Of a stretch of DNA of 64,000 bases, positions 24,543 to 37,609 are shown piece after piece; the stretch's first letter is position 1, and each line of letters opens with the position of its first letter. Under the pieces are notes generated by a model. It saw only the letters and a list, made by a program, of their open reading frames with translations, searched no databases and was not told the DNA's origin. The position numbers and the translations under genes are program-made. Source of the DNA: Candidatus Accumulibacter sp. 66-26 (lineage in GTDB: Bacteria > Pseudomonadota > Gammaproteobacteria > Burkholderiales > Rhodocyclaceae); contig MKUH01000017.1 in the NCBI GenBank assembly GCA_001897745.1, positions 1-64,000 of the forward strand. The letters run 5' to 3'.

Positions 24543-25478
24543 ATGAACTTCCAGCAATTGCGCATCGTGCGCGAAACGGTGCGCCAGGACTTCAACCTGA
24601 CGACCGTCGCCAACGCGCTGTTCACCTCGCAGCCCGGCGTTTCCAAGCACATCAAGGACCTCGAGGACGAACTCGGGGTCGAGATCTTCGTGCGCCGCGG
24701 CAAGCGCCTGCTCGGGCTGACCGAGCCGGGCAAGGAACTGCTCGCGGTGGTCGAGCGCATCCTGCTCGACGCGCAGAACGTGCGCAGCATCGCCGACCAG
24801 TTTTCCAGCCGCGAAACCGGCAACCTCGTGATCGCCACCACGCACACGCAGGCGCGCTACACGCTGCCCGGCGTGATCAAGCGCTTCAAGGCCGAGTATC
24901 CGAAGGTGCATCTGGTGCTGCACCAGGGCAGCCCGCGCGAGATCGCCGAACTGCTGAGCGCCGGCGAGGTCGACATCGCGATCGCCACCGAGGGGCTGGA
25001 CAGCGTGCCGGAGGTCGTCACTTTCCCGTGCTATTCCTGGCACCACGCGTTGATCGTGCCGCAGGGGCACCCGCTGACGCAGGTCGCCGAACCGACGCTG
25101 GCGGCCATCGCCGAGTACCCGATCGTCACCTATCACGAGGGCTTCACCGGGCGCGCCAACATCGATCGCAGCTTCGCCGAGGCCGGGGTCGTTCCGGACA
25201 TCGTGCTTTCGGCGATCGACGCCGACGTGATCAAGACCTACGTCGACATCGGCCTGGGCATCGGCATCGTCGCCTCGATGGCCTACCACCCGGAGCGCGA
25301 CGCCAATCTCGTGCGCCTCGACCTGCCCGGACTGTTCGGGGAAAACACGACGCGCCTCGCGCTGCGCCGGGGCGTTTACCTGCGCAGCTACGCCTACGCC
25401 TTCATCGATGCGCTGGTGCCCGGGCTTTCGGAGGAGAAGATCGGCGAGCGCCTGCGCCGGGACGCGGTCTTGCAGTAG
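24543..25478 (+). CDS. cysB: LysR-family sulfur regulator CysB
   Basis: A 311-residue LysR-type activator. [20 protein letters not shown] and [20 protein letters not shown] form the winged helix typical of CysB/Cbl. The effector domain includes [20 protein letters not shown], the CysB sequence around the N-acetylserine/sulfate pocket. CysB activates sulfate assimilation when sulfur is limiting. It sits ten bases after cysA and probably shares the cysTWA transcript. Cbl is the main alternative; the gene position favours CysB as the main sulfur regulator. Confidence 0.93.
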   Translation: MNFQQLRIVRETVRQDFNLTTVANALFTSQPGVSKHIKDLEDELGVEIFVRRGKRLLGLTEPGKELLAVVERILLDAQNVRSIADQFSSRETGNLVIATTHTQARYTLPGVIKRFKAEYPKVHLVLHQGSPREIAELLSAGEVDIAIATEGLDSVPEVVTFPCYSWHHALIVPQGHPLTQVAEPTLAAIAEYPIVTYHEGFTGRANIDRSFAEAGVVPDIVLSAIDADVIKTYVDIGLGIGIVASMAYHPERDANLVRLDLPGLFGENTTRLALRRGVYLRSYAYAFIDALVPGLSEEKIGERLRRDAVLQ

Positions 25479-25504
25479 CGCTGGACGCTTCCCGGGGCGG
25501 GAGG

Positions 25505-25548
25505 CGAAGCCCGGAGCGCGGCCTTCCGGCCGTTCTCCGGGCTTCGTT
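25505..25548. terminator. Bidirectional terminator between cysB and the hydrolase gene
   Basis: Perfect 12-bp arms CGAAGCCCGGAG (25505-25516) and CTCCGGGCTTCG (25535-25546) enclose a smaller GGCC/GGCC stem. It lies between convergent genes. T-tracts are short, so strength is uncertain. Confidence 0.75.
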
Positions 25549-25638
25549 GCATCCGGCGGCGGTTTTTCGCGCTTGCGAGCAGGTCTCGAAAACCTGCGGG
25601 AAGGTGCGAAAGCCGGGGAGCGAGAGGTCCGGAAACGC

Positions 25639-26532
25639 TTACGCCGTGGCGCGCGCGGCTGCCGCGCAGATCGCGTCGGCGAAGACTTCTGAAAGCGCGA
25701 CCGGGAAGTCGTGCCCCATGCCGGGGACGATGCGCAGTTCGGCGCCGGGTACGTTGGCGGCGACGTCCTCGCCGCAGGCGGGCTGAATCAGCGGGTCGGC
25801 GGCGCCGTGCAGGACCACCGTCGGCGCGGCGATCGTGCGCAGCAGCGGGCGCCGGTCGCCGTTGGCGACGATCGCCGCGAGCTGGCGGACGACGCCCTGC
25901 GGGTAGAAGGCGCGGTCGTACTCGCCGCCGAACATGCGCTCCAGGTCGGCGTCGGCAGTCGGGTAGTCCGGGCTGGCGACGGCGCGGTAGCGCGCGATGG
26001 CGTCGGCGACGATGTTTTCCCGGCTGCGCACGGCCGGCAGCGGCGCGAAGAGCGAGAGCGCGGCGGCCGGCGTCGGCGGCGGCAACGCCGGGTTGCCGCT
26101 GCTCGACATGATGCTGGTCAACGACAGCGCGCGCGCCGGATGGCGGGCGGCGATCAGCTGCGCGACGGCGCCGCCGAGCGAGGCGCCGACCACGTGCGCC
26201 CGCGCGATGCCGAGCGCGTCGAGCAGGCCGAGGGCGTCGGCGGCCATGTCGTCGAGCGTGTAGGGCACCGCGAGCGGCCTGCCGTTGCGCAGGGCGCCGC
26301 CGATGTCGGGCAGCGGCAGGCCGTCGCAGTGCGTCGAGCGCCCGCAGTCGCGGTTGTCGAAGCGGATCGCGCGGTAGCCGCGCGCCGCCAGCAGTTCGCA
26401 CAGTTCGACGTTCCAGCGCGTCATCTGCGCGCCCAGCCCCATGACGAGCAGGACGGCGGGCGCGTCGGCGGCGCCGAAGGATTCGTACTCGATCTCGATC
26501 GGACCGTGCGGATTGGCGAGGGCGCTGGGCAT
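25639..26532 (-). CDS. Alpha/beta hydrolase
   Basis: A 297-residue hydrolase. The oxyanion region is [13 protein letters not shown], followed by [12 protein letters not shown]. The nucleophile serine is in [13 protein letters not shown], the acid probably in [12 protein letters not shown], and the histidine in VPGMGHDFP. The pattern is that of the aclacinomycin methylesterase RdmC-like group. The substrate is unknown. It starts 11 bases after pepN and is likely co-transcribed with it. Confidence 0.88.
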   Translation of the reverse strand: MPSALANPHGPIEIEYESFGAADAPAVLLVMGLGAQMTRWNVELCELLAARGYRAIRFDNRDCGRSTHCDGLPLPDIGGALRNGRPLAVPYTLDDMAADALGLLDALGIARAHVVGASLGGAVAQLIAARHPARALSLTSIMSSSGNPALPPPTPAAALSLFAPLPAVRSRENIVADAIARYRAVASPDYPTADADLERMFGGEYDRAFYPQGVVRQLAAIVANGDRRPLLRTIAAPTVVLHGAADPLIQPACGEDVAANVPGAELRIVPGMGHDFPVALSEVFADAICAAAARATA

Positions 26533-26543
26533 CGGGGGCTTCC

Positions 26544-29192
26544 TCAGGCCAGCGCGCGGTCGACGATCTCGAACACGTCGCGCGACAGCCCGGCCTTGCC
26601 GCGCAGGCTTTCGAGCGCGGCGCGGGCGTGCGTCTGGCGGGCGGCGTCGAACTTGCGCCAGCGGTCGAAGCGGCGCGCCAGGCGCGCGGCGACCTGCGGA
26701 TTGAGCGGGTCGATTTCGGCGATGCGCTCGGCGATGAAGCGGTAGCCGCTGCCGTCCGCCGCGTGGAAGTGCACGTGGTTGGCGCCGAAGGTGGCGAGCA
26801 GGGCGTAGACCTTGTTCGGGTTGCGCAGGTCGAAGGCCGGGTGCGCGAGCAGGCCGGACACTTCGGCGAGCGTGCCGGGCAGCCGGCTGGCGGCCTGCAC
26901 GGCGAGCCATTTGTCCATGACCAGCGCTTCGCCCCGCCAGCGCAGGTGGAAGGCGTCGAGCGCCAGGCGTCGTTCCGGGCAGTCGTTCTGGGCGAGGGTG
27001 GCGAGCGCGGCGAACTGGTCGCTCATGTTGTCGGCCGTTTCGAACTGCGCGAGCGCCAGAGTCCGCGTTTCCACCGTATCGAGTTCGGCGAGATAGCCGA
27101 GGCAGAGGTTGCGCAGGGCGCGGCGTCCGGCCTCGGCCGGCGTCGGCGCGTAGGGTCCGCGCGGCGCGAGCTGCCCGTAGGCGGCGCGCAGCCGCGGCGC
27201 CAGCGCTTCGGCGAGGAAGCAGCGCAGGCCGTTGCGCGCGGCGTGCAGGGCGTCGGGATCGACCACGTCCATCTGCTCGGCGAGCGTCGCTTCCGAGGGC
27301 AAGGTCAGCGCTTCGGCGGCGAAGGCCGGATCGACGGTGCCCGCGAGCGCGCCGTCGAGCACGCGGCGTGCCGCTTCGGCGAAGCTCTCCGGCCAATCCA
27401 GCGTCGTTGCGTCGGCAATGGCTTGGGCGGCGCCGAGGATCAGGCGCGCGGCGAGGCGCTGGCCGGCCTCCCAGCGGTTGAACGAGTCGCTGTCGTGCGC
27501 CAGCAGGTGCGCGAGGTCGGCGTCGCCGTAGGCGAAATCGAGCACGACCGGCGCCGAGAAGCCGCGCAGCAGCGAGGGCACCGGCGCCGCCGGCACGTCC
27601 TCGAAGACGAACTCCTGTTCGGCGGCGGTCAGCGACAGCACGCGCGTGCCGATGCCGGCGGCCGCTTCGCCGGCGAGGCGCAGCGGCAGATCGGCGCCGT
27701 CCTGCCCGACCAGGCCGAGCGCGACCGGGATGTGATAGGGCAGCTTTTCCGGCTGGCCGGGCGTCGGCGCGCAGGACTGCGCGAGCGTCAGCACGTAGCG
27801 CCGGGCGGCCGCGTCGTAGCGCCCGCGGGCCGCGACGCGCGGCGTGCCGGCCTGCGCGTACCAGCGCTTGAACTGCCCGAGATCGACGTCGGAAGCGTCG
27901 GCCATCGCCGCGACGAAGTCGTCGCAGGTCACCGCCTGTCCGTCGTGGCGTTCGAAGTAGAGGTCCATGCCGCGCCGGAAGGCGTCCTTGCCGATCAGCG
28001 TGTGGATCATGCGCACGACCTCGGCGCCCTTTTCATAGACCGTGGCCGTGTAGAAGTTGTTGATCTCGATGTAGGAGGCCGGGCGCACCGGGTGCGCCAT
28101 CGGGCCGGCGTCTTCGGGGAACTGTGCGGCGCGCAGCGTGCGCACGTCGCGGATGCGCGTCACCGCGCGGCTGTGCATGTCGGCGCCGAACTGCTGGTCG
28201 CGGAAGACGGTGAGGCCTTCCTTGAGCGAAAGCTGGAACCAGTCGCGGCAGGTCACGCGGTTGCCGGTCCAGTTGTGGAAGTACTCGTGCGCGACGACGC
28301 GGTCGATGTTCTCGTAGTCGACGTCGGTCGCGGTGTCGGGGCGCGCCAGCACGTACTTGGTGTTGAAGATGTTGAGGCCCTTGTTTTCCATCGCGCCCAT
28401 GTTGAAGTCGCCGACGGCGACGATCATGTAGTGGTCGAGGTCGCACTCCAGCCCGAAAGTCTCCTCGTCCCAGCGCAGCGAGCGCTTGAGCGCGTCCATC
28501 GCGTGCGGGCACTGGTCGAGCTTGCCCGGCTCGACGTAGATGGCGAGCTGGACGGTGCGTCCGGAGGCGGTGGTGTAGCTGTCGCGCAGCACGTCGAGCT
28601 TGCCGGCGACCATGGCGAACAGGTAGCAGGGCTTGGGGAAAGGGTCTTCCCAGGTCGCCCAGTGGCGGCCGCCATCCTCGTCGCCGGCGGCGACCGGGTT
28701 GCCGTTGGCGAGCAGCAGCGGCAGCGCCGCCTTGTCGGCGTGCAGGGTGACGCGGTAGCGCGCCATCACGTCGGGGCGGTCCGGGAACCAGGTGATGCGG
28801 CGGAAGCCCTGCGCCTCGCACTGCGTGAAGTAGCCGTCGGTCGAGCGGTAGAGGCCGGAAAGGCTGGTGTTGGCGTCCGGGCGGATGCGCACCGAGGTGT
28901 TCAGCGTGAAGGCGTCGGGCACGTCGGCGATGCTCAAGTGCTCGGCGTCCTGCGCGTAGCGGCCGGCGGGCAGGGCGGCGCCGTCGATGGCGACGGCCAG
29001 CGTTTCCAGTTCGTGGCCGTCGAGGCGCAGCGCCTGCCCGGGGGCGGCCGCCGGGTTGCGGCGCACGGCGAGGCGCGCGTCGACGATGGCTTCGCCGGCG
29101 AGAAAGCGCACGTCGAGATCGACCGTGTCGATCAGGAAGGGCGGCGGCGTGTAGTCGGCGAGATGGATGGTTTGCGGCGTTTCGGTCTTCAT
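26544..29192 (-). CDS. pepN: Aminopeptidase N (M1 family)
   Basis: A zinc aminopeptidase of 882 residues that trims N-terminal residues from peptides in the cytoplasm. The exopeptidase motif GAMENKG is at 266-272. The zinc site HEYFHNWTGN gives His302 and His306, with the third ligand Glu325 in LKEGLTVF. The length and the C-terminal helical domain match E. coli-type PepN (870 residues). The start MKTETPQTIHLADYTPPPFL is standard for the family. Confidence 0.96.
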   Translation of the reverse strand: MKTETPQTIHLADYTPPPFLIDTVDLDVRFLAGEAIVDARLAVRRNPAAAPGQALRLDGHELETLAVAIDGAALPAGRYAQDAEHLSIADVPDAFTLNTSVRIRPDANTSLSGLYRSTDGYFTQCEAQGFRRITWFPDRPDVMARYRVTLHADKAALPLLLANGNPVAAGDEDGGRHWATWEDPFPKPCYLFAMVAGKLDVLRDSYTTASGRTVQLAIYVEPGKLDQCPHAMDALKRSLRWDEETFGLECDLDHYMIVAVGDFNMGAMENKGLNIFNTKYVLARPDTATDVDYENIDRVVAHEYFHNWTGNRVTCRDWFQLSLKEGLTVFRDQQFGADMHSRAVTRIRDVRTLRAAQFPEDAGPMAHPVRPASYIEINNFYTATVYEKGAEVVRMIHTLIGKDAFRRGMDLYFERHDGQAVTCDDFVAAMADASDVDLGQFKRWYAQAGTPRVAARGRYDAAARRYVLTLAQSCAPTPGQPEKLPYHIPVALGLVGQDGADLPLRLAGEAAAGIGTRVLSLTAAEQEFVFEDVPAAPVPSLLRGFSAPVVLDFAYGDADLAHLLAHDSDSFNRWEAGQRLAARLILGAAQAIADATTLDWPESFAEAARRVLDGALAGTVDPAFAAEALTLPSEATLAEQMDVVDPDALHAARNGLRCFLAEALAPRLRAAYGQLAPRGPYAPTPAEAGRRALRNLCLGYLAELDTVETRTLALAQFETADNMSDQFAALATLAQNDCPERRLALDAFHLRWRGEALVMDKWLAVQAASRLPGTLAEVSGLLAHPAFDLRNPNKVYALLATFGANHVHFHAADGSGYRFIAERIAEIDPLNPQVAARLARRFDRWRKFDAARQTHARAALESLRGKAGLSRDVFEIVDRALA

Positions 29193-29243
29193 CGGGAACT
29201 CCGGGAAATCTGGGGCAGGGGCGGCGGGCGCGGCGCGGATGTC

Positions 29244-29912
29244 TCAATGTCCGGCGAGCAGCCCGCTCCGGCGCAACTGGTCGGCGATGCCTTCGGCCAG
29301 CCAGCGGTAGCCGGGCGCGTTGGGATGGATGGGATCGGCCTTCAATGAAGGATCGGACAGCACCTCGGCGAATACGTTTGCGACGAGCGGCAGCCGCGCT
29401 TCTTCGGCCAGCGCCGCGTAGATCGGCGAGTCTTCGAGGCGGCCGGCGACCGCGCCGAACAGCGAAAACTTCGGGACGGCGACGAGCACCGCCGGGACGT
29501 TGCCGGCGCGAACGACGTTGAGGATGGCGCGGATGTCCTCGCGCACCGCCGCTTCCGGACGCTTCTTCAGGAAGTCGTTGCCGCCGATCTCGACGATGAC
29601 GAGTGCCGGCCGCGTCTCGTCGATCGCCGTGCGGATGCGCTCGCGGGCGGCCTGCGCGGTGTCGCCGGGGACGCCGTGATTGCGCACGTCCCAGCCGGTA
29701 AGCGCGCCGAGCTGCGTCGGGTAGTCCGCGCCGGGCGCGGCGCCGGTGCCGAAGGTGACGCTGTCGCCGAAGGCGAGCACGACGGCGCCGGGCGGCAGCG
29801 GCGCGAGGGTCGGCACCTTGCCGCAGGCCGCCAGCCAGAGCGCGAGCAGCAGCGGAAGCAGCGAAAAGACTGGCAGCAGGCGCTGCCGGAAAAGGCCGGG
29901 CGGCGGGCGCAT
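29244..29912 (-). CDS. SGNH/GDSL esterase lipoprotein (TesA/arylesterase type)
   Basis: A 222-residue exported esterase. A lipobox-like LAAC places a possible lipidated Cys at 30. The GDSL block is LAFGDSVTFG (Ser51), block III GGNDFLKK, and the catalytic Asp193/His196 in DPIHPN. The layout is that of TesA, the periplasmic acyl-CoA thioesterase/arylesterase. It lies between prmB and pepN on the same strand, 8 bp after prmB. Confidence 0.88.
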   Translation of the reverse strand: MRPPPGLFRQRLLPVFSLLPLLLALWLAACGKVPTLAPLPPGAVVLAFGDSVTFGTGAAPGADYPTQLGALTGWDVRNHGVPGDTAQAARERIRTAIDETRPALVIVEIGGNDFLKKRPEAAVREDIRAILNVVRAGNVPAVLVAVPKFSLFGAVAGRLEDSPIYAALAEEARLPLVANVFAEVLSDPSLKADPIHPNAPGYRWLAEGIADQLRRSGLLAGH

Positions 29913-29920
29913 CGCCGGCC

Positions 29921-33144
<3,224 letters not shown>

Positions 33145-33188
33145 CCCGTCTCCGCCGGTTGGTGGGTCGTGCCTGAAAGACCGGAAGC

Positions 33189-34010
<822 letters not shown>

Positions 34011-34034
34011 TTTATTGTTCCTACAGTGGGGTTT

Positions 34035-35234
34035 CTACAGCTGGGAGATGAACGAACGGATGCGCTCGGTGGCTTCGACGCAGTCGGCCAGCGGCGCGAC
34101 GAGGGCGATGCGCACGAAGCCGGCGCCCGGATTGACGCCGTGCGCCTCGCGCGCCAGGTAGCTGCCGGGCAGGACCACGACATTATAGGCGGCGAGCAGT
34201 TGCCGGGCGAAGTCGGTATCGGCCATGCCGGACGGCGTGCGCACCCAGAGATAGAAGCTCGCGTCGGGCAGCGTCGCGCCGAGCGCGTCGGCCAGCAGCG
34301 GCGTCACCGCGGCGAATTTTTCCGTGTACTGGCGGCGGTTCTCGCGCACGTGCGCCTCGTCGTTCCAGGCCGCGACGCTCGCCGCCTGCACCGCCGGGTT
34401 CATGGCGCCGCCGTGATAGGTGCGGTAGAGCAGGAATTTCTTGATCACCTCGGCGTCGCCGGCGACGAAGCCCGAGCGCATGCCCGGCACGTTGGAACGC
34501 TTGGACAGGCTGGAGAACATGACGATGCGCTCGAAGCCGCGGCCGAGCAGCTTGGCCGCCTGCAGGCCGCCGAGCGGCGGATTGGCCTCGTCGAAGAAGA
34601 TTTCCGAGTAGCACTCGTCGGAGGCGATCACGAATCCGTACTTGTCGGAAAGCGCGAAGAGCTGCTTCCAGTCGTCGAGGTTCAACACCTTGCCCGTCGG
34701 GTTGCCCGGCGAGCACACGTAGAAGAGCTGCACGCGGCGCCATTCCTCTTCGGACAGGCTGGCGTAGTCGAAGGCGAAACCGTTCTCGGGCAGCGTGTTC
34801 AGGAAGCACGGCTCGGCGCCGGCCAGATAGGCTGCGCCTTCGTAAATTTGGTAGAAGGGATTCGGGCTGACGACCAGCGGCACATACCCGCGCGAGGGGT
34901 CGATCACCGTCTGCGCGAAGGCGAACAGCGCCTCGCGCGAGCCGTTGACCGGGATGATCTCGCTGTCGGGATTGACGCCGGCGATGCCGTAGCGGCGTGC
35001 TATCCACGCGGCGATGGCCGTGCGCAGGGCCGGGATGCCCAGCGTGGTAGGATAATTCGCCAGCCCGCCGAGGCCCGCGCTAAGCGCTTCCTTGATGAAG
35101 GCCGGGGTCTCGTGCTGCGGTTCGCCGATCGACAGCTTGATTTCGCGCAGATTCGGATTGGGCGTCACGCCCTGGAAAAGTTGCCGGAGTTTCTCGAAAG
35201 GATAGGGGTGAAGCTGGGCGAGATGGGGATTCAC
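34035..35234 (-). CDS. dapC: Succinyldiaminopimelate transaminase
   Basis: A 399-residue class I PLP aminotransferase. The PLP lysine is Lys245 in SSLSKRSNVPGMRSGF, and Asp206 (ASDECYSE) contacts the PLP nitrogen. PVNGSREALFAFAQTVIDPS matches DapC. It is the first gene of dapC-dapD-pilU-dapE-prmB. The gene divergent from it starts within about 55 bp, so the two share a short promoter region. Confidence 0.93.
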   Translation of the reverse strand: MNPHLAQLHPYPFEKLRQLFQGVTPNPNLREIKLSIGEPQHETPAFIKEALSAGLGGLANYPTTLGIPALRTAIAAWIARRYGIAGVNPDSEIIPVNGSREALFAFAQTVIDPSRGYVPLVVSPNPFYQIYEGAAYLAGAEPCFLNTLPENGFAFDYASLSEEEWRRVQLFYVCSPGNPTGKVLNLDDWKQLFALSDKYGFVIASDECYSEIFFDEANPPLGGLQAAKLLGRGFERIVMFSSLSKRSNVPGMRSGFVAGDAEVIKKFLLYRTYHGGAMNPAVQAASVAAWNDEAHVRENRRQYTEKFAAVTPLLADALGATLPDASFYLWVRTPSGMADTDFARQLLAAYNVVVLPGSYLAREAHGVNPGAGFVRIALVAPLADCVEATERIRSFISQL

Positions 35235-35287
35235 GGTGGCGGTCGTTGTCGTGGCGGATTTGGAGTGCGGATTATAAGGGGCATCGC

Positions 35288-36175
35288 TTGACGGCGAAAG
35301 AAAACGCGGGGGAGGGCCGGGACAGCGGGACGGCGGTCGTCGCGCTGCTCGTCGGCGCTCTGGTCTGGGGACTCATCTGGTATCCCTACCGCGTCCTGCG
35401 CGACGCCGGCATCGACGGCATCGCCGCCACGGCGGCCACCTACGCCGTCGCCTTCCTGCTCGGCCTCGTCTTCTTCCGCCGCACGCTCGCCGGCTTCCGT
35501 CCCTCGTGGAGCCTGTTCTGGCTGGCGCTCGCCGCCGCCGGCTGCAACCTCGGCTACGTGCTCGCCACGCTCAACGGCGAAGTGATGCGCGTCCTGCTGC
35601 TCTTCTACCTCGCGCCGCTGTGGACCGTGCTGCTTGCGCGCCTGCTGCTCGGCGAACGTCTCAACCGCTTCGGCGCCTTCGTCGTCGCGCTCTCGCTGGC
35701 CGGCGCCGCGACCATGCTCTGGCACCCGGCGCTCGGCGTGCCCGTACCGCGCGACGGCGCCGACTGGCTCGGCCTGGGCGCCGGCTTTTCCTTCGCGCTG
35801 TTCAACGTCCTGTCGCGCCGCACCGCCGGCGTCGGCATCGAGATCAAGTCGCTGGTCGCCTTCTCCGGCGTCCTCCTGGTCGGCGTCGTCCTGCTCGCGG
35901 CCGGCGCGCAGCCCCTGCCGGCCGCGCCGCCCCCCTCGGCCTGGCTGTTGCTCGGTCTGATCGGCGGCGTGCTGGTCGTGGTCAACCTCGTCGTCCAGTA
36001 CGGCTTGCGCCGCGTCGCCGCCAACCGGGCGATCGTCATCATGCTCTCCGAAGTCGGCTTCGCCGCGCTTGCCTCCTGGCTGCTCGTCGACGAAGCGCTC
36101 GGCCTGCGCGAATGGGCCGGCGGCGCGATGATCGTCACGGCCAGTCTGTTTTCGGCGCGGATGGAGGGGAAATAA
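35288..36175 (+). CDS. EamA/DMT-family permease
   Basis: An inner-membrane protein with about ten helices, the drug/metabolite transporter fold made of two EamA repeats (first at LLVGALVWGLIWYPYRVL, second at LGLGAGFSFALFNVLSRRTA). No ATG is available near the N-terminus. TTG 35288 is preferred because AAGGGG lies 6 nt upstream; an alternative TTG at 35246 would overlap the dapC promoter. The substrate is unknown, with amino-acid or metabolite export the usual role. Confidence 0.82.
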   Translation: MTAKENAGEGRDSGTAVVALLVGALVWGLIWYPYRVLRDAGIDGIAATAATYAVAFLLGLVFFRRTLAGFRPSWSLFWLALAAAGCNLGYVLATLNGEVMRVLLLFYLAPLWTVLLARLLLGERLNRFGAFVVALSLAGAATMLWHPALGVPVPRDGADWLGLGAGFSFALFNVLSRRTAGVGIEIKSLVAFSGVLLVGVVLLAAGAQPLPAAPPPSAWLLLGLIGGVLVVVNLVVQYGLRRVAANRAIVIMLSEVGFAALASWLLVDEALGLREWAGGAMIVTASLFSARMEGK

Positions 36176-36468
36176 CGTATCGGTGGTTTGCAGGCAGTTT
36201 TGTGATAATCCTGCGGTTTTGGTATTGAATTTCGGTTTTTCCAGTATCAGAAAATATCTGCTGCCTGATAGCAGTCCTTGCAGTATCTGCTTCGCTCTGA
36301 AGTCCACCTATTAACATTAATAAATCATCGGGGGCAGGTAATGGGTGTGATTAATGCATAAGAAATTTTGACCTTGCTGAAGTGTTTATTTTAATAACGG
36401 TCATAGATCTGGTTTGTTTTTCAAGAAATGATCGCTTGTTAGAAAATCTAATTTTTTGTTATTTGGTT
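36176..36468. other. AT-rich intergenic segment before the orphan gene
   Basis: No gene is supported in 293 bases. The base composition changes abruptly from about 36200 (for example TATTAACATTAATAAATC, 36309-36326) and stays AT-richer through the next gene. This marks the left edge of a probably acquired segment. No integrase, insertion-sequence ends or tRNA are seen. Confidence 0.5.
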
Positions 36469-37302
36469 ATGAGCACTAAGGCAGATAAAAAGATCAAGCT
36501 TCAACAAGAAGGGCTTTGTAGACTGACTGGAATGCGCGGGAGATTTGTGGCTTCTCATATCCTGCCGCGAGCGTTGACCGTGCTATCGCGTTCTGGTGAA
36601 AAAGTTCGAGAGGCCTCACTAGGTGCGCGCCCTCGATGGCGACCTGCGACCTGGTATGACGATAGGCTGGTAATAAAAGAAGGAGAGGACATCCTGAGGG
36701 AGATAGACACTCCTGCTATTGAAGAGCTACGGAAACATAAACTCGTGTGGAGTTCGTTTAAGTGCGACGCACCATTTTTTCCTGAGGATCTTACTCCCTT
36801 AGGTGAAGGTACCAACTTACGTGAAATCTGTCTTGGCTCAGCTGATAAGTTAAGAATGTTTTTTTTAAGCATAGTTTGGCGAGCAGCAGCGTCGTCACGG
36901 CCGGAGTTCGTTAACGTCCAGTTAACGGAGGAAATACTTGAAGACCTTCGTCAGCGTGTCCTAGCACAGGATGCAGGGAACGTTTGGGACTACCCGATTG
37001 TTCTTGACCAGTTAATTACTCGAGGAGCGGCGCTAAATAGAACGCCAATCATGGAGAACATGGATCTTGCCGTGAACGGAATCAAGGACCACGTGTCTGT
37101 GGTAAGCGTTCGGATTTATCTGGATGGGTTAGTGGCGAAGGTGATATTGGCAAAGGGATTAGATCTTGATCGAAGTGCTGGCGGACTATTTCTTGGTGCC
37201 TTGGATAAATCCGTCATACTCGCTCGCCCGTTTGAGCAGTCGCGGACAAAGGACGATATGATTGAGGTTATCTCAGACAACCAGCGTCGCGGATATGCAT
37301 GA
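36469..37302 (+). CDS. AT-rich orphan gene with an HNH-like N-terminal motif
   Basis: A 277-residue protein of unknown function. ATG 36469 (MSTKADKKIKLQQEGLCRLT) is chosen because the upstream extension to 36382 is hydrophobic and unlike the rest; no strong ribosome site is seen for either. Residues 16-36 (LCRLTGMRGRFVASHILPRA) resemble the treble-clef/HNH pattern C-x2-C...SHI-P, but the second cysteine is Thr20. The rest (ADKLRMFFLSIVWRAAASSR) is not recognised. Codon use and base composition are much more AT-rich than neighbours, which suggests horizontal transfer. It stands alone, ended by a bidirectional terminator. Confidence 0.75.
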   Translation: MSTKADKKIKLQQEGLCRLTGMRGRFVASHILPRALTVLSRSGEKVREASLGARPRWRPATWYDDRLVIKEGEDILREIDTPAIEELRKHKLVWSSFKCDAPFFPEDLTPLGEGTNLREICLGSADKLRMFFLSIVWRAAASSRPEFVNVQLTEEILEDLRQRVLAQDAGNVWDYPIVLDQLITRGAALNRTPIMENMDLAVNGIKDHVSVVSVRIYLDGLVAKVILAKGLDLDRSAGGLFLGALDKSVILARPFEQSRTKDDMIEVISDNQRRGYA

Positions 37303-37609
37303 CCGTCGTTTTTTTTAAAACCACACTTGTCGACAGCTCTATTCAGATATCTGCTGAACTGGAGGGAAAATGGCGCGGAGAAGTCGGCGCCATTTTTCCC
37401 GCCTTGCGTTTTAGGCTCTTATTTGCATGACTCCTGCGTTATCTATTCGAGAGCGCCGCCGGACTCCTTGACCGCTTCCCGCTGCCTTCCTACAACGCAA
37501 TCTTTCCTGGTGTATCCGAGCTTCCCGTCGCGGCGATACATGCTCTGCGGCAGCCAAACCTGTATAGGCGAGGCAACGCCGTTGCATGGAAGAAGCCCCG
37601 GATCAGAAC
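37303..37609. other. Intergenic region with terminator, edge of AT-rich segment
   Basis: Apart from the hairpin at 37367-37397 nothing is supported. A frame open across it overlaps the convergent esterase gene and has no recognisable features. GC content returns to the chromosomal level from about 37400. Confidence 0.5.
37367..37397. terminator. Bidirectional terminator, copy A of a repeated element
   Basis: AAAATGGCGC (37367-37376) pairs with GCGCCATTTT (37387-37396) over a 10-nt loop, with a further T. It separates the AT-rich gene from the convergent esterase. The 43 bp from 37367 match those from 39602 at 39 positions. Confidence 0.85.

Noticed and set aside
26628-29348. 906-residue plus-strand frame opposite pepN
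   Set aside because: It is a GC-codon mirror of pepN, whose catalytic motifs are unmistakable; the antisense frame has no recognisable features.
36176-37609. Complete genomic island or insertion sequence around the AT-rich gene
   Set aside because: No transposase, integrase, tRNA or terminal repeats were found; only one gene and base composition support transfer.
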